Origin: Thioploca sp.
GTDB lineage: Bacteria; Pseudomonadota; Gammaproteobacteria; Beggiatoales; Beggiatoaceae
DNA length: 64,000 nucleotides
NCBI GenBank assembly: GCA_012032555.1
Contig: JAAUSR010000005.1
Coordinates: forward strand, 1-64,000
Direction: 5' to 3'
This document shows, piece by piece, positions 9,745 through 18,905 of the stretch. Within the stretch, counting starts at the first letter, position 1. Every line of letters starts with the position of its first letter. Below the pieces are notes generated by a model. It was not told the origin of the DNA, did not search any database, and worked only from the letters and a program-made list of their open reading frames with translations. The translations under genes were made by a program, and so were the position numbers.

Positions 9745-12700
9745 TTATTTCTGTTCTAGTTTAGCTAATAATAGCTCAACCTCTGCATCGGTTAAATTGT
9801 TCAAATTAGCTGAAAGCTGGTCAATCTGTTCAGGGTCAAGCACCGGGATAGAGAGAGTATTAGTTGAGAGTGATGGTGTGGTTATTGTTGCTGGTGCTTG
9901 GCTGAGAAATTTAGCTAATAGTTGTACTGTAGTATGGCTAAAAATATCGGCTATCGTTATTTCTCGTTGAAATTCCGCTTTAACTTCATTATAGAGTTGC
10001 ACCATGTCTAGTGAATTTGCTCCTAACTCAAAAAAATCATCAGTTAAGCTAACCGATTCTATCTTGAATAGTTTTTGTGCTAGCTCGACTAAGCGACGTT
10101 CTAATTCATTACTTGGTCGAATAAATTCCGTTGTTTGGTTACTTAAATCCGGGTGAGGTAAAGCCTTACGATCCACCTTACCATTGGCGGTTAAAGGCAG
10201 TTCGGGCAACCGGACATAACTATTGGGCACCATATAACGAGGTAACTTTCGGCTCAAATAGGCTTTCAAGCGTTCTTCCAACGATTCCTCTGGTGGCGCC
10301 ATTTGAGTAAGCTGTTTGGTTTGCTCAACAGCAATACCACCTCCCAACAAACTATGCACCATCTCCTGACTATCCCTTAAACCTAACTCAGTTCGGATCG
10401 GCTCAAAATCCATTCCCCCAATTGGACACAACCCCAGTTCATACGTGGGCGCTGCCATCATCAACAATTGACTCATGTAACCCGCCTCTAACAAACAAAA
10501 ATCCCGGGCACTGGGACCATACATTGGCTCAATAGCTTGATACTCCGCTACCAAAAAAAGGCTAAAAGCGGATTGGTCAAATATAACTTGGTTGGTTCCA
10601 CCGTGGCGTTCCCGATCTATCATTGCGGTTGCTGACAATAACACCAGCCGATGGTTCAAGGGATGGTAATAATAAAATCCCCCGGTCAAATCGGTCACCC
10701 GGTTAGGTTTGATGTAAAGATAAGTCTGTACCGGATAGAGACTGCCGGCTGAGCCATACCGATATTTAGGTAGCACGCCCTCGGGAAAGAAACATGGTTT
10801 TAAACAACTCAATAATTGACTCAATTGAGTAAGCGTGATGGACTCCGCTAAAAATTGGCGATAACTTTGCCGCGCTAAATAAGCACCATCATCAACCTTA
10901 ACCTCAGGTAATGACACTTCCGGTAGAGTTTTCTCCAATTGGCGGATACCAGGTTGATTTAACTTAAATTGTAGTCGTTCTATCGGGTCAGTTAGAACGC
11001 CTTGCATGACTTGCAACCCATAAGTGGCTTGATCAACCGGTTGGGTAGTTTCAGGAGTCTGCTTGCCATTTTCGGTCAACACGAGATAGGCAACCAACTG
11101 CTTATCGTGACGGCTGTTACCAATAGCAGAGACAATAACATCCTTGATATGTGGATATTTGAGCAAATGGCTTTCGATCTCGCCTAACTCGATGCGATGA
11201 CCTCGAATCTTTACCTGAAAATCTTCCCGACCTAAAAACTCAATATTACCATCCGGCAAATACCGGCCTAAATCACCAGTTTTATACAACCGTTTGCCAG
11301 TATGGGGATGAGTGAAGAAACTTACCTGGGTTTTTTCTTCATCTCGCCAATAGCCCAGCGCTAAACCCATTCCGCCGATATAAAGTTGACCTGGTACCCA
11401 CACTGGACACGGTTCTAGACGTTCGTTCAAAACGTGGAAGCTCTGGTTGGTTAACGGTTTACCGTAGGGAATACTATTCCAACTCGGTTCTATCGTGGTA
11501 ATTGGATAATAGATCGACCAAATCGAAGCTTCGGTAGCACCCCCAAAACTCATCAATGTCACCTCTGGCCAGAGCTGCCGAATCTGATTAGGTAAATCCA
11601 GTGGAATCCAATCACCACTCATCATGACCAAACGCAATGGCGCATTCACAGAATGTTCTGCTTGATATTCAACTAGCATTTGCATCAGAGGTGGAACAGT
11701 ATCCCATAAAGTCACCCCATGTTGGGTCATCAATTCCACCCAATGAGATGGGTCACGCCGTCCAGCTGATGAGGGCATGACAATCGTCCCACCCGCAGCT
11801 AATAACCCAAAAATGTCGTAGACCGACAGATCAAAGTTTAGGGCGGAGAGCGCTAATACTCGATCTTGAGAAGTTACGCCAAAACGTTGATTGATATCCA
11901 AAATGGTATTAACTGCCCCTCGGTGATCAATCATTACCCCTTTGGGTTGACCAGTCGAGCCGGAAGTATAGATAACATAAGCTAAATCAGTAGATTTTAG
12001 AAAGATATTTACCAGGGTTAATTCGTGGTGGGTTAACACCTTATCGTCAATACACCATCGCTGAATGGTATCCGGCCAACTGAGCTGCGTTTCTAAATGG
12101 GGCTGGGTTAAGATCCATCGTACCTCACTTTGCGCTAACAGCTCATGTTGTCGTTCCAGAGGTAATTCGGGGTCAATTGGCACATAGGCCGCACCGGACA
12201 TCAAGATGCCCATAACCGCCACTACCGGTTCCCAACCCTTTTCCATCACGACGGCGACGAGCTGATTGGAGCAAGCACCGTGAGCGTGTAACCAATGTGC
12301 CACCTGCGTTGCCGCTTGATAGAGTTGACCATAACTCAGGGTGCGATCCAGGGCAATAACCGCAGGCTGGTCGGGATTAACAGTGGCTTGTTTGATAAAC
12401 AGATTATGGAGCAGTTCCTCAGTGAGGGGTGCACGAGTATCATTTACCTGTTGTCGTTGCTGTTGTTGTGAAACTGGCAATAAATCCAGGGTAGTGGTTT
12501 GCCATAATTGCTCTTCGGTAGCTAAGCGGTTGAGCAAATTGAGATAAGCTGTAAACATCGTTTCAATCAAACCGGGCGGAAATAAGGCCGCCACCACATC
12601 CCAGGTCAGCCACAGCTGACCCTCGCTCTCTTCAATTTGGCTATCTAACCACACTTGGGGGGTTTGGCTGAGACCATATACCGTTTTCCCCAGCCAGTTA

Positions 12701-14007
12701 CTGCCTTTATCTAACACACCAAGGCTACTAGTAAAAACCACCGGCATTAAACTCTGTCCGATACTGTCTTGTTGTGTAGCCAAGGCACGTAAAACCTGTA
12801 CGCCACTAAAGTAGCGTTGTTCTAGATCTTGCCATAATTGGTTTTGCAGGCGTTTGGCACGCTTTGCTAGCGTGTCAGCCGGATTACTATTATCAATGGC
12901 TAACATCGTCAAGCTAGTAAAATCGCCCACAATCTGATTAATCTGCGTTTGCTCGGCCAATGGTAGACGGTTAAACAAGGTCAGGTTAAGGGTAAATTGA
13001 GGTCGTTTGCTCCAGCGGGTTAAAATCTCGGCAAAAACGGTTAAAAGTAAGCCGGTGGCAGTTAACCCAAGTTGAGTAGCTTTGGTTTTTAGCTGTGACC
13101 AATTTTCTGGCTCCAGAGCAGCTCGATGGCGTTTGAATTGAGGTGATTTAAGGGTGCTTGGATCAAGAGCTAAGGGTAACTCCGGAGCAGTTGGCAAACT
13201 GGATAAGCGTTCTTGCCAATAGGTTGCGGCCCACTGATACAACTCGGTTTCCTTAATCTTTCTTTCCGCTAATACATAATCCCGAAATGAAAGGGATAAA
13301 GCTGGCAACAGTTGTTCTGGATGGTGATAGAGCTGACCCCATTCTCGTAACAAAATATCGTAACTTCCCCAATCAGCAATTAACATATCCAAACTGAAAT
13401 GGATGCGTAGCTCCTGATCTGGCAATTGGGTTAAACGAAGCTCAAATAAAGGCCACTGTTTTGGGGAAAAAGGTTGAGTAAACATCTCCCTTCTCACCAT
13501 TTCAAGATGTTGATTGATAGTAGTTTCATCAGCTCTAGTTAAATCATAACATTTAACTAGATATGCCGGTACTTCAGCTAAGATCTGTTGTTGGCCACTT
13601 GGCAAAATGATGGCACGCAACATATCATGTCGATTAATGAGCTGTTGCCAAGTTGCTTCTAACCGACTTGGTTCTAGACCTTGACCGGCAAATTCTTCAT
13701 AGCAGTGGGTGGGAGCATGTAAGTCAAATTTTTCGCTTCGCCCTAGCCAGTATGCTTCTTGAATGTCAGTTAGCGGGAAAGAAGTATTCTGTTTTTCCGA
13801 TGCCGGTGTTGCCTGTGGCAAGGAAGCGATGACTTGGGGTTGACGCAAAAAATTAATAACCTCACCCTTACGACCCTTTAATTCGCTTTGTAAGGTTGGC
13901 GTTAAAGCCCCTCTGATAGCTTTATAACGTAACTGGCTTTGCTTATCAAGCCAAAGCTTAATACCTTGCTGGTGGACAGCTAAAACGAATTGGTCAATTG
14001 GTGTCAT
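9745..14007 (-). CDS. NRPS: TubC docking-Cy-A(Cys, embedded Ox)-PCP, thiazole-forming
   Basis: The 1420-residue protein opens with a TubC-type docking domain (1-55), which receives an upstream NRPS partner. Residues about 75-510 form a heterocyclisation domain: the condensation His motif is replaced by D207-MLIA-D212-WG-S215 (DxxxxDxxS). The adenylation domain (about 530-985 and 1240-1280) is split between core motifs A8 and A9 by a nitroreductase-like SagB/McbC-type oxidase (about 1005-1230, bases 10318-10995), as in epothilone and myxothiazol systems. The pocket reads D726 L727 Y730 D769 M795 S797 F821 I829 W830 K1277 (DLYDMSFIWK), close to cysteine codes. The carrier Ser is 1332. The expected chemistry is cysteine loading, cyclisation to thiazoline and oxidation to thiazole. 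Confidence 0.92.
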   Translation of the reverse strand: MTPIDQFVLAVHQQGIKLWLDKQSQLRYKAIRGALTPTLQSELKGRKGEVINFLRQPQVIASLPQATPASEKQNTSFPLTDIQEAYWLGRSEKFDLHAPTHCYEEFAGQGLEPSRLEATWQQLINRHDMLRAIILPSGQQQILAEVPAYLVKCYDLTRADETTINQHLEMVRREMFTQPFSPKQWPLFELRLTQLPDQELRIHFSLDMLIADWGSYDILLREWGQLYHHPEQLLPALSLSFRDYVLAERKIKETELYQWAATYWQERLSSLPTAPELPLALDPSTLKSPQFKRHRAALEPENWSQLKTKATQLGLTATGLLLTVFAEILTRWSKRPQFTLNLTLFNRLPLAEQTQINQIVGDFTSLTMLAIDNSNPADTLAKRAKRLQNQLWQDLEQRYFSGVQVLRALATQQDSIGQSLMPVVFTSSLGVLDKGSNWLGKTVYGLSQTPQVWLDSQIEESEGQLWLTWDVVAALFPPGLIETMFTAYLNLLNRLATEEQLWQTTTLDLLPVSQQQQRQQVNDTRAPLTEELLHNLFIKQATVNPDQPAVIALDRTLSYGQLYQAATQVAHWLHAHGACSNQLVAVVMEKGWEPVVAVMGILMSGAAYVPIDPELPLERQHELLAQSEVRWILTQPHLETQLSWPDTIQRWCIDDKVLTHHELTLVNIFLKSTDLAYVIYTSGSTGQPKGVMIDHRGAVNTILDINQRFGVTSQDRVLALSALNFDLSVYDIFGLLAAGGTIVMPSSAGRRDPSHWVELMTQHGVTLWDTVPPLMQMLVEYQAEHSVNAPLRLVMMSGDWIPLDLPNQIRQLWPEVTLMSFGGATEASIWSIYYPITTIEPSWNSIPYGKPLTNQSFHVLNERLEPCPVWVPGQLYIGGMGLALGYWRDEEKTQVSFFTHPHTGKRLYKTGDLGRYLPDGNIEFLGREDFQVKIRGHRIELGEIESHLLKYPHIKDVIVSAIGNSRHDKQLVAYLVLTENGKQTPETTQPVDQATYGLQVMQGVLTDPIERLQFKLNQPGIRQLEKTLPEVSLPEVKVDDGAYLARQSYRQFLAESITLTQLSQLLSCLKPCFFPEGVLPKYRYGSAGSLYPVQTYLYIKPNRVTDLTGGFYYYHPLNHRLVLLSATAMIDRERHGGTNQVIFDQSAFSLFLVAEYQAIEPMYGPSARDFCLLEAGYMSQLLMMAAPTYELGLCPIGGMDFEPIRTELGLRDSQEMVHSLLGGGIAVEQTKQLTQMAPPEESLEERLKAYLSRKLPRYMVPNSYVRLPELPLTANGKVDRKALPHPDLSNQTTEFIRPSNELERRLVELAQKLFKIESVSLTDDFFELGANSLDMVQLYNEVKAEFQREITIADIFSHTTVQLLAKFLSQAPATITTPSLSTNTLSIPVLDPEQIDQLSANLNNLTDAEVELLLAKLEQK

Positions 14008-14063
14008 AAATAGTAATCCTCTTTAATTGTTATAGGTTGTTAACTAAATATTTTGGCAAGCGT

Positions 14064-14079
14064 CCAAGTTTTAACTTGG
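14064..14079. other. Short hairpin in NRPS intergenic gap
   Basis: A 7-bp inverted repeat (CCAAGTT-TT-AACTTGG) lies in the 117-base gap between the first and second NRPS genes, the largest gap within the NRPS block. No T-run follows in the coding direction. It may be an mRNA processing or attenuation element; nothing else is visible in the gap. Confidence 0.25.
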
Positions 14080-14124
14080 GTGTCTAAACTAAAATTTGGA
14101 TTATTCTTTAATTAGAATCTATCA

Positions 14125-16737
14125 TTACAAAATTCCTTCTTCATAATCCGCTTGTTCCATATTCGCCGAATAGGGCATTGTTTGGAGCGATTGCCATGCT
14201 TCAATCTGTTGTGCCAATTGCTCAACTGTATTATGGCCTAATAGTGTTTGCAAAGACAAGGTTACTTGAAATCGTTGCTCAATTTTGAACAATAGTTCCA
14301 AGGCTAATAATGAATTACCTCCCAAAGCAAAAAACTCATCAGTCACACCAACCTGCTCCAACTTGAATAGTTTTCGCCATATCAGTGCCACTATTTGTTC
14401 CGTTGGGGTACGGGGGGCAATATAAGGCTTTGATTTATCTATCTCAATGGTTATGTTTGCCAAAGCTTGTCGGTCAACTTTGCCATTGGGAGTGCGGGGA
14501 AATTGTTCACATAAAATCAACTGCTCTGGCACCATGTGAGCAGGTAATTTCTCTTTAAGATAGCTGTGCAAATCGGCTTTCAGATTAGCCGGAGATTGTT
14601 GGTTGAGAGTTGGTTGGAGCCAGGTTTTAGTCTGAGCCGGTTCAATGGCCCCGCCTAAGAAACTGTGGACCACCCATTGAGTTTCAGTTAGCCCTAATGC
14701 TTGATGAACTTCATTACTTTTTTCAAACTCAGCTAAATCTCCTAAAGGACATAATCCTATTTGATGAATTGGTGCCTCACTCATTAACAGTTGTCCCATA
14801 TAACCAGCTTCAAACAAACAGAATTTTTCAGCCAACTGTTGACCGTACATGGGTATAATCGCTTCTGAATGAGCTACTAAAAATAAACTAAAGGCAGCTT
14901 GATTGGTAATATGTTGGTTATATCCACCATAAGCATCATCACTTAAATTAATTTCTTCTTTTAACCTTACTAGGCGATGTGCTATTGGATGATAATAGTA
15001 GAAGCCCTCGCTAACGCCTTCAATACGGTCAGTTTTAACATGCAAATAGGTTTGTACTGGATATAGGCCCAATGCTGACGGATAACGATATTTTGGTAAA
15101 GGAATCTCTGGCAATTTGAGTTGTAGGAGACAACTTAAAAACTGACAAAATGGCTCAAATGAGATCATCTTTTGTACAAATTGACGATAACTTTGGCGGG
15201 CTAAATAAGTTTGAATTAAAGCGTCGTTAATTACCGGTTTGGTTAGGGCAATTTCGGTTCCGGTGAAAGATTGGATATTCACTTGTTGAAGTTTGAAAGT
15301 CATTCTTTCTGTTGGATCAATCAGGATACCTTCCTCATGACAATAACTGCTCTGAACTTGCCAGATACTCTCCTCAAAATGACAAACCGCATAAGCCATC
15401 AATTGTTTATTAGTTTCCTCACCATGAGCTATTACCACTGCTGCTTTTACTGCCGGATGTACCAGCAAAGTGGCCTCAATCTCACCCAATTCCACTCGAA
15501 AGCCCCGTATCTGCACTTGAAAGTCTTTCCGGCCTAAATACTCAAGGTTGCCATCAGGCAAAAAACGACCCAAGTCACCGGTGCGGTACAACCGCCCCCC
15601 ATCCACGGGATTAATCACGAACTTCTCTGCTGTCAACGCTGGCTGATTTAAATACTCCCGCGCTAAATTGGTACCACCGATGCAGATTTCACCCACTTTC
15701 CCCTCCGGTACGATTTGCAACTGCTCATCCAACAAATAAATCTGCCAATTAGGAGCAGGATAACCAATAGGGACTCTCTCAAAATCACCTGCTGGTGGAA
15801 TTTCAAACAGGGTAGCGGTTACTGGCGTTTCGGTCATGCCGTAGGCGTTTAAAAACCGGGTTGAACATAGTGGACTCTGTTGCCACAGTGTTACCGTTTC
15901 TGGGCGAGTTTCCTCACCCCCTAAAATGACTAAACGTAAAGGTAAATTTTCAATCAAGGCGGGAGTGTTTTGCCAACTTTCTAACAAGGTATGCCAATAA
16001 CCAGGTGACAAATCGACCACGGTGATACCATACTCCCGCACTTTGGCCGGAAAAGTAGTCGCGTTCCAGAGCTCTGGCTCGCGGATAATTAAGCTAGCTC
16101 CGCTTAATAAAGGCATGAATAGTTGTTCTAGGGCGGCTACATAGTTCAGGGAAGCGAAAAGTAAGCCCCGGTCAGCGGCAGTGTATTCATAAACTGCTTG
16201 CATGGCTAAACAATGATTAGCTAAGGCTTGATGTTCAATCAGCACCCCTTTCGGTTGTCCGGTTGAGCCAGAGGTATAGAGGCAAACAGCTAAATTATGG
16301 GGGCTAAGCGTTGGAAATTGGGAATTAGCGACTTGAGTATGGTTAGTTGGTAATTCATCTAGACAAATTAAGTGGGCGGGTTGGTTAGCGAGGTGGCCAG
16401 CTTCGCGGGTGGTGGTTACAATTAAGTCAACTTGACTATCTTGAATCATCATGTTTAAGCGAGCAACCGGATAAGCCGGATCAAGTGGGACAAAGGTCGC
16501 ACCGGCTTTGAGAATACCTAACACAGCAATTATCATCTCTAATGAAGGTGAAATACTCAAACCTACTAATTGTTCTGGTTTTACTTGTTGCTGTTGCAGA
16601 TGATGAGCTAACTGATTGGCTCGTTGATTTAATTCTTGGTAGGTTAATTGTTCGGCTTGGTAGATAACGGCAATATGACCTGGCATGTGGTCAGCTTGGT
16701 GAGTAAATAGATTCGGTAAATATTTTACTAAAGTCAT
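14125..16737 (-). CDS. NRPS starter: A(embedded Ox)-PCP with non-alpha-amino pocket
   Basis: This 870-residue NRPS has no condensation domain and so looks like the loading module. The adenylation domain (about 10-455 and 720-760) has intact catalytic motifs (YTSGSTGQPKG near 154; NGK with Lys753). A second SagB/McbC-type oxidase (about 470-700, bases 14638-15330) is inserted at the same place as in the next protein. The carrier Ser is 809. The pocket reads V200 A201 E204 D242 I271 G273 A298 V306 T307 K753. The Asp that normally grips the alpha-amine is Val (or Tyr199 with a one-residue shift), while Glu204 and Asp242 would suit a basic side chain. That suggests a beta- or omega-amino acid rather than an ordinary alpha-amino acid. 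There is no cyclisation domain for its oxidase to serve in cis. Confidence 0.9.
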   Translation of the reverse strand: MTLVKYLPNLFTHQADHMPGHIAVIYQAEQLTYQELNQRANQLAHHLQQQQVKPEQLVGLSISPSLEMIIAVLGILKAGATFVPLDPAYPVARLNMMIQDSQVDLIVTTTREAGHLANQPAHLICLDELPTNHTQVANSQFPTLSPHNLAVCLYTSGSTGQPKGVLIEHQALANHCLAMQAVYEYTAADRGLLFASLNYVAALEQLFMPLLSGASLIIREPELWNATTFPAKVREYGITVVDLSPGYWHTLLESWQNTPALIENLPLRLVILGGEETRPETVTLWQQSPLCSTRFLNAYGMTETPVTATLFEIPPAGDFERVPIGYPAPNWQIYLLDEQLQIVPEGKVGEICIGGTNLAREYLNQPALTAEKFVINPVDGGRLYRTGDLGRFLPDGNLEYLGRKDFQVQIRGFRVELGEIEATLLVHPAVKAAVVIAHGEETNKQLMAYAVCHFEESIWQVQSSYCHEEGILIDPTERMTFKLQQVNIQSFTGTEIALTKPVINDALIQTYLARQSYRQFVQKMISFEPFCQFLSCLLQLKLPEIPLPKYRYPSALGLYPVQTYLHVKTDRIEGVSEGFYYYHPIAHRLVRLKEEINLSDDAYGGYNQHITNQAAFSLFLVAHSEAIIPMYGQQLAEKFCLFEAGYMGQLLMSEAPIHQIGLCPLGDLAEFEKSNEVHQALGLTETQWVVHSFLGGAIEPAQTKTWLQPTLNQQSPANLKADLHSYLKEKLPAHMVPEQLILCEQFPRTPNGKVDRQALANITIEIDKSKPYIAPRTPTEQIVALIWRKLFKLEQVGVTDEFFALGGNSLLALELLFKIEQRFQVTLSLQTLLGHNTVEQLAQQIEAWQSLQTMPYSANMEQADYEEGIL

Positions 16738-16773
16738 AATTGCTCTTCCTTGATGGTTAGTAATAATTTTTTA

Positions 16774-18624
16774 TCAGTATTCTACCGGCTCAACAATGGC
16801 CTCATTCAACAGCGGCCTCATTGCCAGACCCAAACCACTAAAGAAGCCCAGTTGAAACAAAATCTCAGCTGCGTAAATCCCAAAACCAGCTACAAATACC
16901 CCACCAATGCAGATAACACCCGGTACAATAGTGGTTATAAAACCGGTCCGAAGGGTATTATCAAATTGATGGGCTAACGCTAACAGATAGTCCAATTGAT
17001 TGAGGCTTTGGTCCATCAACACCACTTGAGCTGTGTCGGTAGCAATGGTAGTTGCTCCTCGCAAAGAAATCGACACATCGGCCTGTTTTAAAGCAATGGC
17101 ATCATTAATCCCATCGCCAATAAAACAAACTACCCGCCCTTCTTCTTGTAGTTGTTTAATCAGGTTGGCTTTATTTTCTGGTAACGTGTTAGCAAAGTAG
17201 TTCTCAATTCCCAACTCCGAAGCTAATTCCCGAGTGGGTTCCAACTGGTCACCAGAGATAATGGCCAAGGATAAGTTCCGTTTTCGTAACTTTTGAATAA
17301 TTCGCTGGGCTTCCGGGCGAATAGTTGTGTGTAGTTCAATAGCGCCGGCCACTTGCTCATTAATCGCCACTAACACTAAGGTGAATCCTTGCGCTTGCCC
17401 GGTCGCTTGCCGAGTTTCAATCTGCGGGGGAATGGTCAATCCTTCTTGAGTAATGAAGCGGCTACTACCAACGCGGATCAGTTGTCCTTTAACCCTTACT
17501 TTAATTCCATACCCTACTTCATAATTGGCTTCCTCAATCTCCGGTAGCTCCAAACCTTGTTCTTCAGCCGCGCTGATAATCGCTTTGGCGATTGGGTGTG
17601 GTTGACGATATTCGGCTGTAGCTGCGTAGATTAGTAAATCAACCTCGCTTAACCCAGCTTGAACGACATGGAGTTGGGTTACATGGGGTTGTTCAAGGGT
17701 TAAGGTACCGGTTTTATCAAATACAATCGTGTCTACCTCTCTGAGTCGTTCTAATGCCCGGCCATCCTTAATCAAGATATTGTGCCGAGAAGCGATGGTC
17801 AAATAGTTCATGACGCTTAATAGCGAAATCAAACGCAGATTGAATCCCAAACCAGCTCCTAATACTGCCACCGATCCTTGTAACCCCACTACTGGCAAGG
17901 CCAATAAACTAACAGCTAGGTTAGGTAGAACGGTTTGATCAGCTAGTTGTTGACCTTTGAGTTCGGCTTCAGTTTGATAACTCGTAGTTTGATTTAAAAT
18001 TTCCGCAATTTTAGCAGTTAGGGTGTTCTGGCCGGTTGTTTCGACTTGGACAAACAATCGTCCACTTAACAGCAAAGTTGAGGCAAAAACCCTATCGCCA
18101 ACCGATTTTTCCACCGGTTGACTTTCTCCGGTCAACAGGTGTTGGTCTACCAAACCTAACCCTTCAATAATCACCCCATCAACTGGCAGTGGCTCACCAG
18201 CATTGACCACCACTACATCCCCCACCTGTAATACCCTCAATGGGGTTTGTACCTCAACGCCATTCACCACTTGCCACACCAAACGGGGTTGCTGACCAAA
18301 CAGGTTGGTGATATTTTCTCGGGAGCGACCTTCCATATGATAAACGACCTTAACCCCAAAAAAATAGATCATTAAAGCAAAACTAGCAAAGATATAATAA
18401 CCAGCCAACCAAAAACCGGTTAAATAAAGTGAGGCTAATAAGTCTAGTTTTACCTTGCGTTCTTGAATGAGGTGCTTAAAGGTTCTTTGATAGAGCGGTA
18501 ACATGACATAAATGCCCAAGACCATTGTGGGAATCAATAAGGGTGGAAATAGGTAACTGCTAATCGTCGCTAATCCCATGGTTACGCCAGATAGGGCAAT
18601 TCGACGATTTATTTTTGTTCCCAC
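16774..18624 (-). CDS. P1B-like P-type ATPase lacking the CPx metal motif
   Basis: The 616-residue membrane ATPase keeps the catalytic core of heavy-metal P-type pumps: TGES at 165-168, phosphorylated Asp303 in DKTGTLT, the P1B-specific HP pair at 343-344, and GDGIND at 503-508. Paired hydrophobic segments flank the core. Two hallmarks are missing: there is no N-terminal metal-binding domain, and the transmembrane position that should read CPC/SPC/TPC is GAGLGFNLRL (256-265). The transported substrate therefore cannot be assumed to be a metal. Its start overlaps the end of the small upstream gene by 16 bases, and the first NRPS gene follows after 36 bases, so it is co-transcribed with the biosynthetic genes. 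A role in export, self-protection or membrane homeostasis is conjecture. Confidence 0.85.
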   Translation of the reverse strand: MGTKINRRIALSGVTMGLATISSYLFPPLLIPTMVLGIYVMLPLYQRTFKHLIQERKVKLDLLASLYLTGFWLAGYYIFASFALMIYFFGVKVVYHMEGRSRENITNLFGQQPRLVWQVVNGVEVQTPLRVLQVGDVVVVNAGEPLPVDGVIIEGLGLVDQHLLTGESQPVEKSVGDRVFASTLLLSGRLFVQVETTGQNTLTAKIAEILNQTTSYQTEAELKGQQLADQTVLPNLAVSLLALPVVGLQGSVAVLGAGLGFNLRLISLLSVMNYLTIASRHNILIKDGRALERLREVDTIVFDKTGTLTLEQPHVTQLHVVQAGLSEVDLLIYAATAEYRQPHPIAKAIISAAEEQGLELPEIEEANYEVGYGIKVRVKGQLIRVGSSRFITQEGLTIPPQIETRQATGQAQGFTLVLVAINEQVAGAIELHTTIRPEAQRIIQKLRKRNLSLAIISGDQLEPTRELASELGIENYFANTLPENKANLIKQLQEEGRVVCFIGDGINDAIALKQADVSISLRGATTIATDTAQVVLMDQSLNQLDYLLALAHQFDNTLRTGFITTIVPGVICIGGVFVAGFGIYAAEILFQLGFFSGLGLAMRPLLNEAIVEPVEY

Positions 18625-18902
18625 TCATTCGGCGCCGATAATGTTGATGTGTCATCCCTAAGCTGTGCCAATTGAGTTTGACGAGTTACGCCAGTCAATA
18701 AAGGGTCAATTTGCTGTTGAATAAATCGTTGGCAGGCTTGGTCAGCTTTACTCACTAGTGCAACCACTGGATGGGGAGATGACGGTATTTTATCGCTGGC
18801 GTTAAGCATCTCACCGGATTTTTGGGGGTGTGGTAGTTGTTGATAGCTTTTTAGGCCAGCATATAACAGACTACCAACGATAGCTAATGAGAATAAAGCC
18901 AT
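18609..18902 (-). CDS. Small single-pass membrane protein of the NRPS island
   Basis: The 97-residue product has one N-terminal hydrophobic segment (about 2-18), then a polar, Pro/Ser-containing linker and a charged, probably helical C-terminus. I recognise no family. It starts three bases after the KamA-family gene and its last 16 bases overlap the start of the P-type ATPase, so translation is probably coupled to both. An accessory subunit or chaperone for the ATPase is the most natural guess, from position alone. Confidence 0.65.
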   Translation of the reverse strand: MALFSLAIVGSLLYAGLKSYQQLPHPQKSGEMLNASDKIPSSPHPVVALVSKADQACQRFIQQQIDPLLTGVTRQTQLAQLRDDTSTLSAPNEWEQK

Positions 18903-18905
18903 TGG

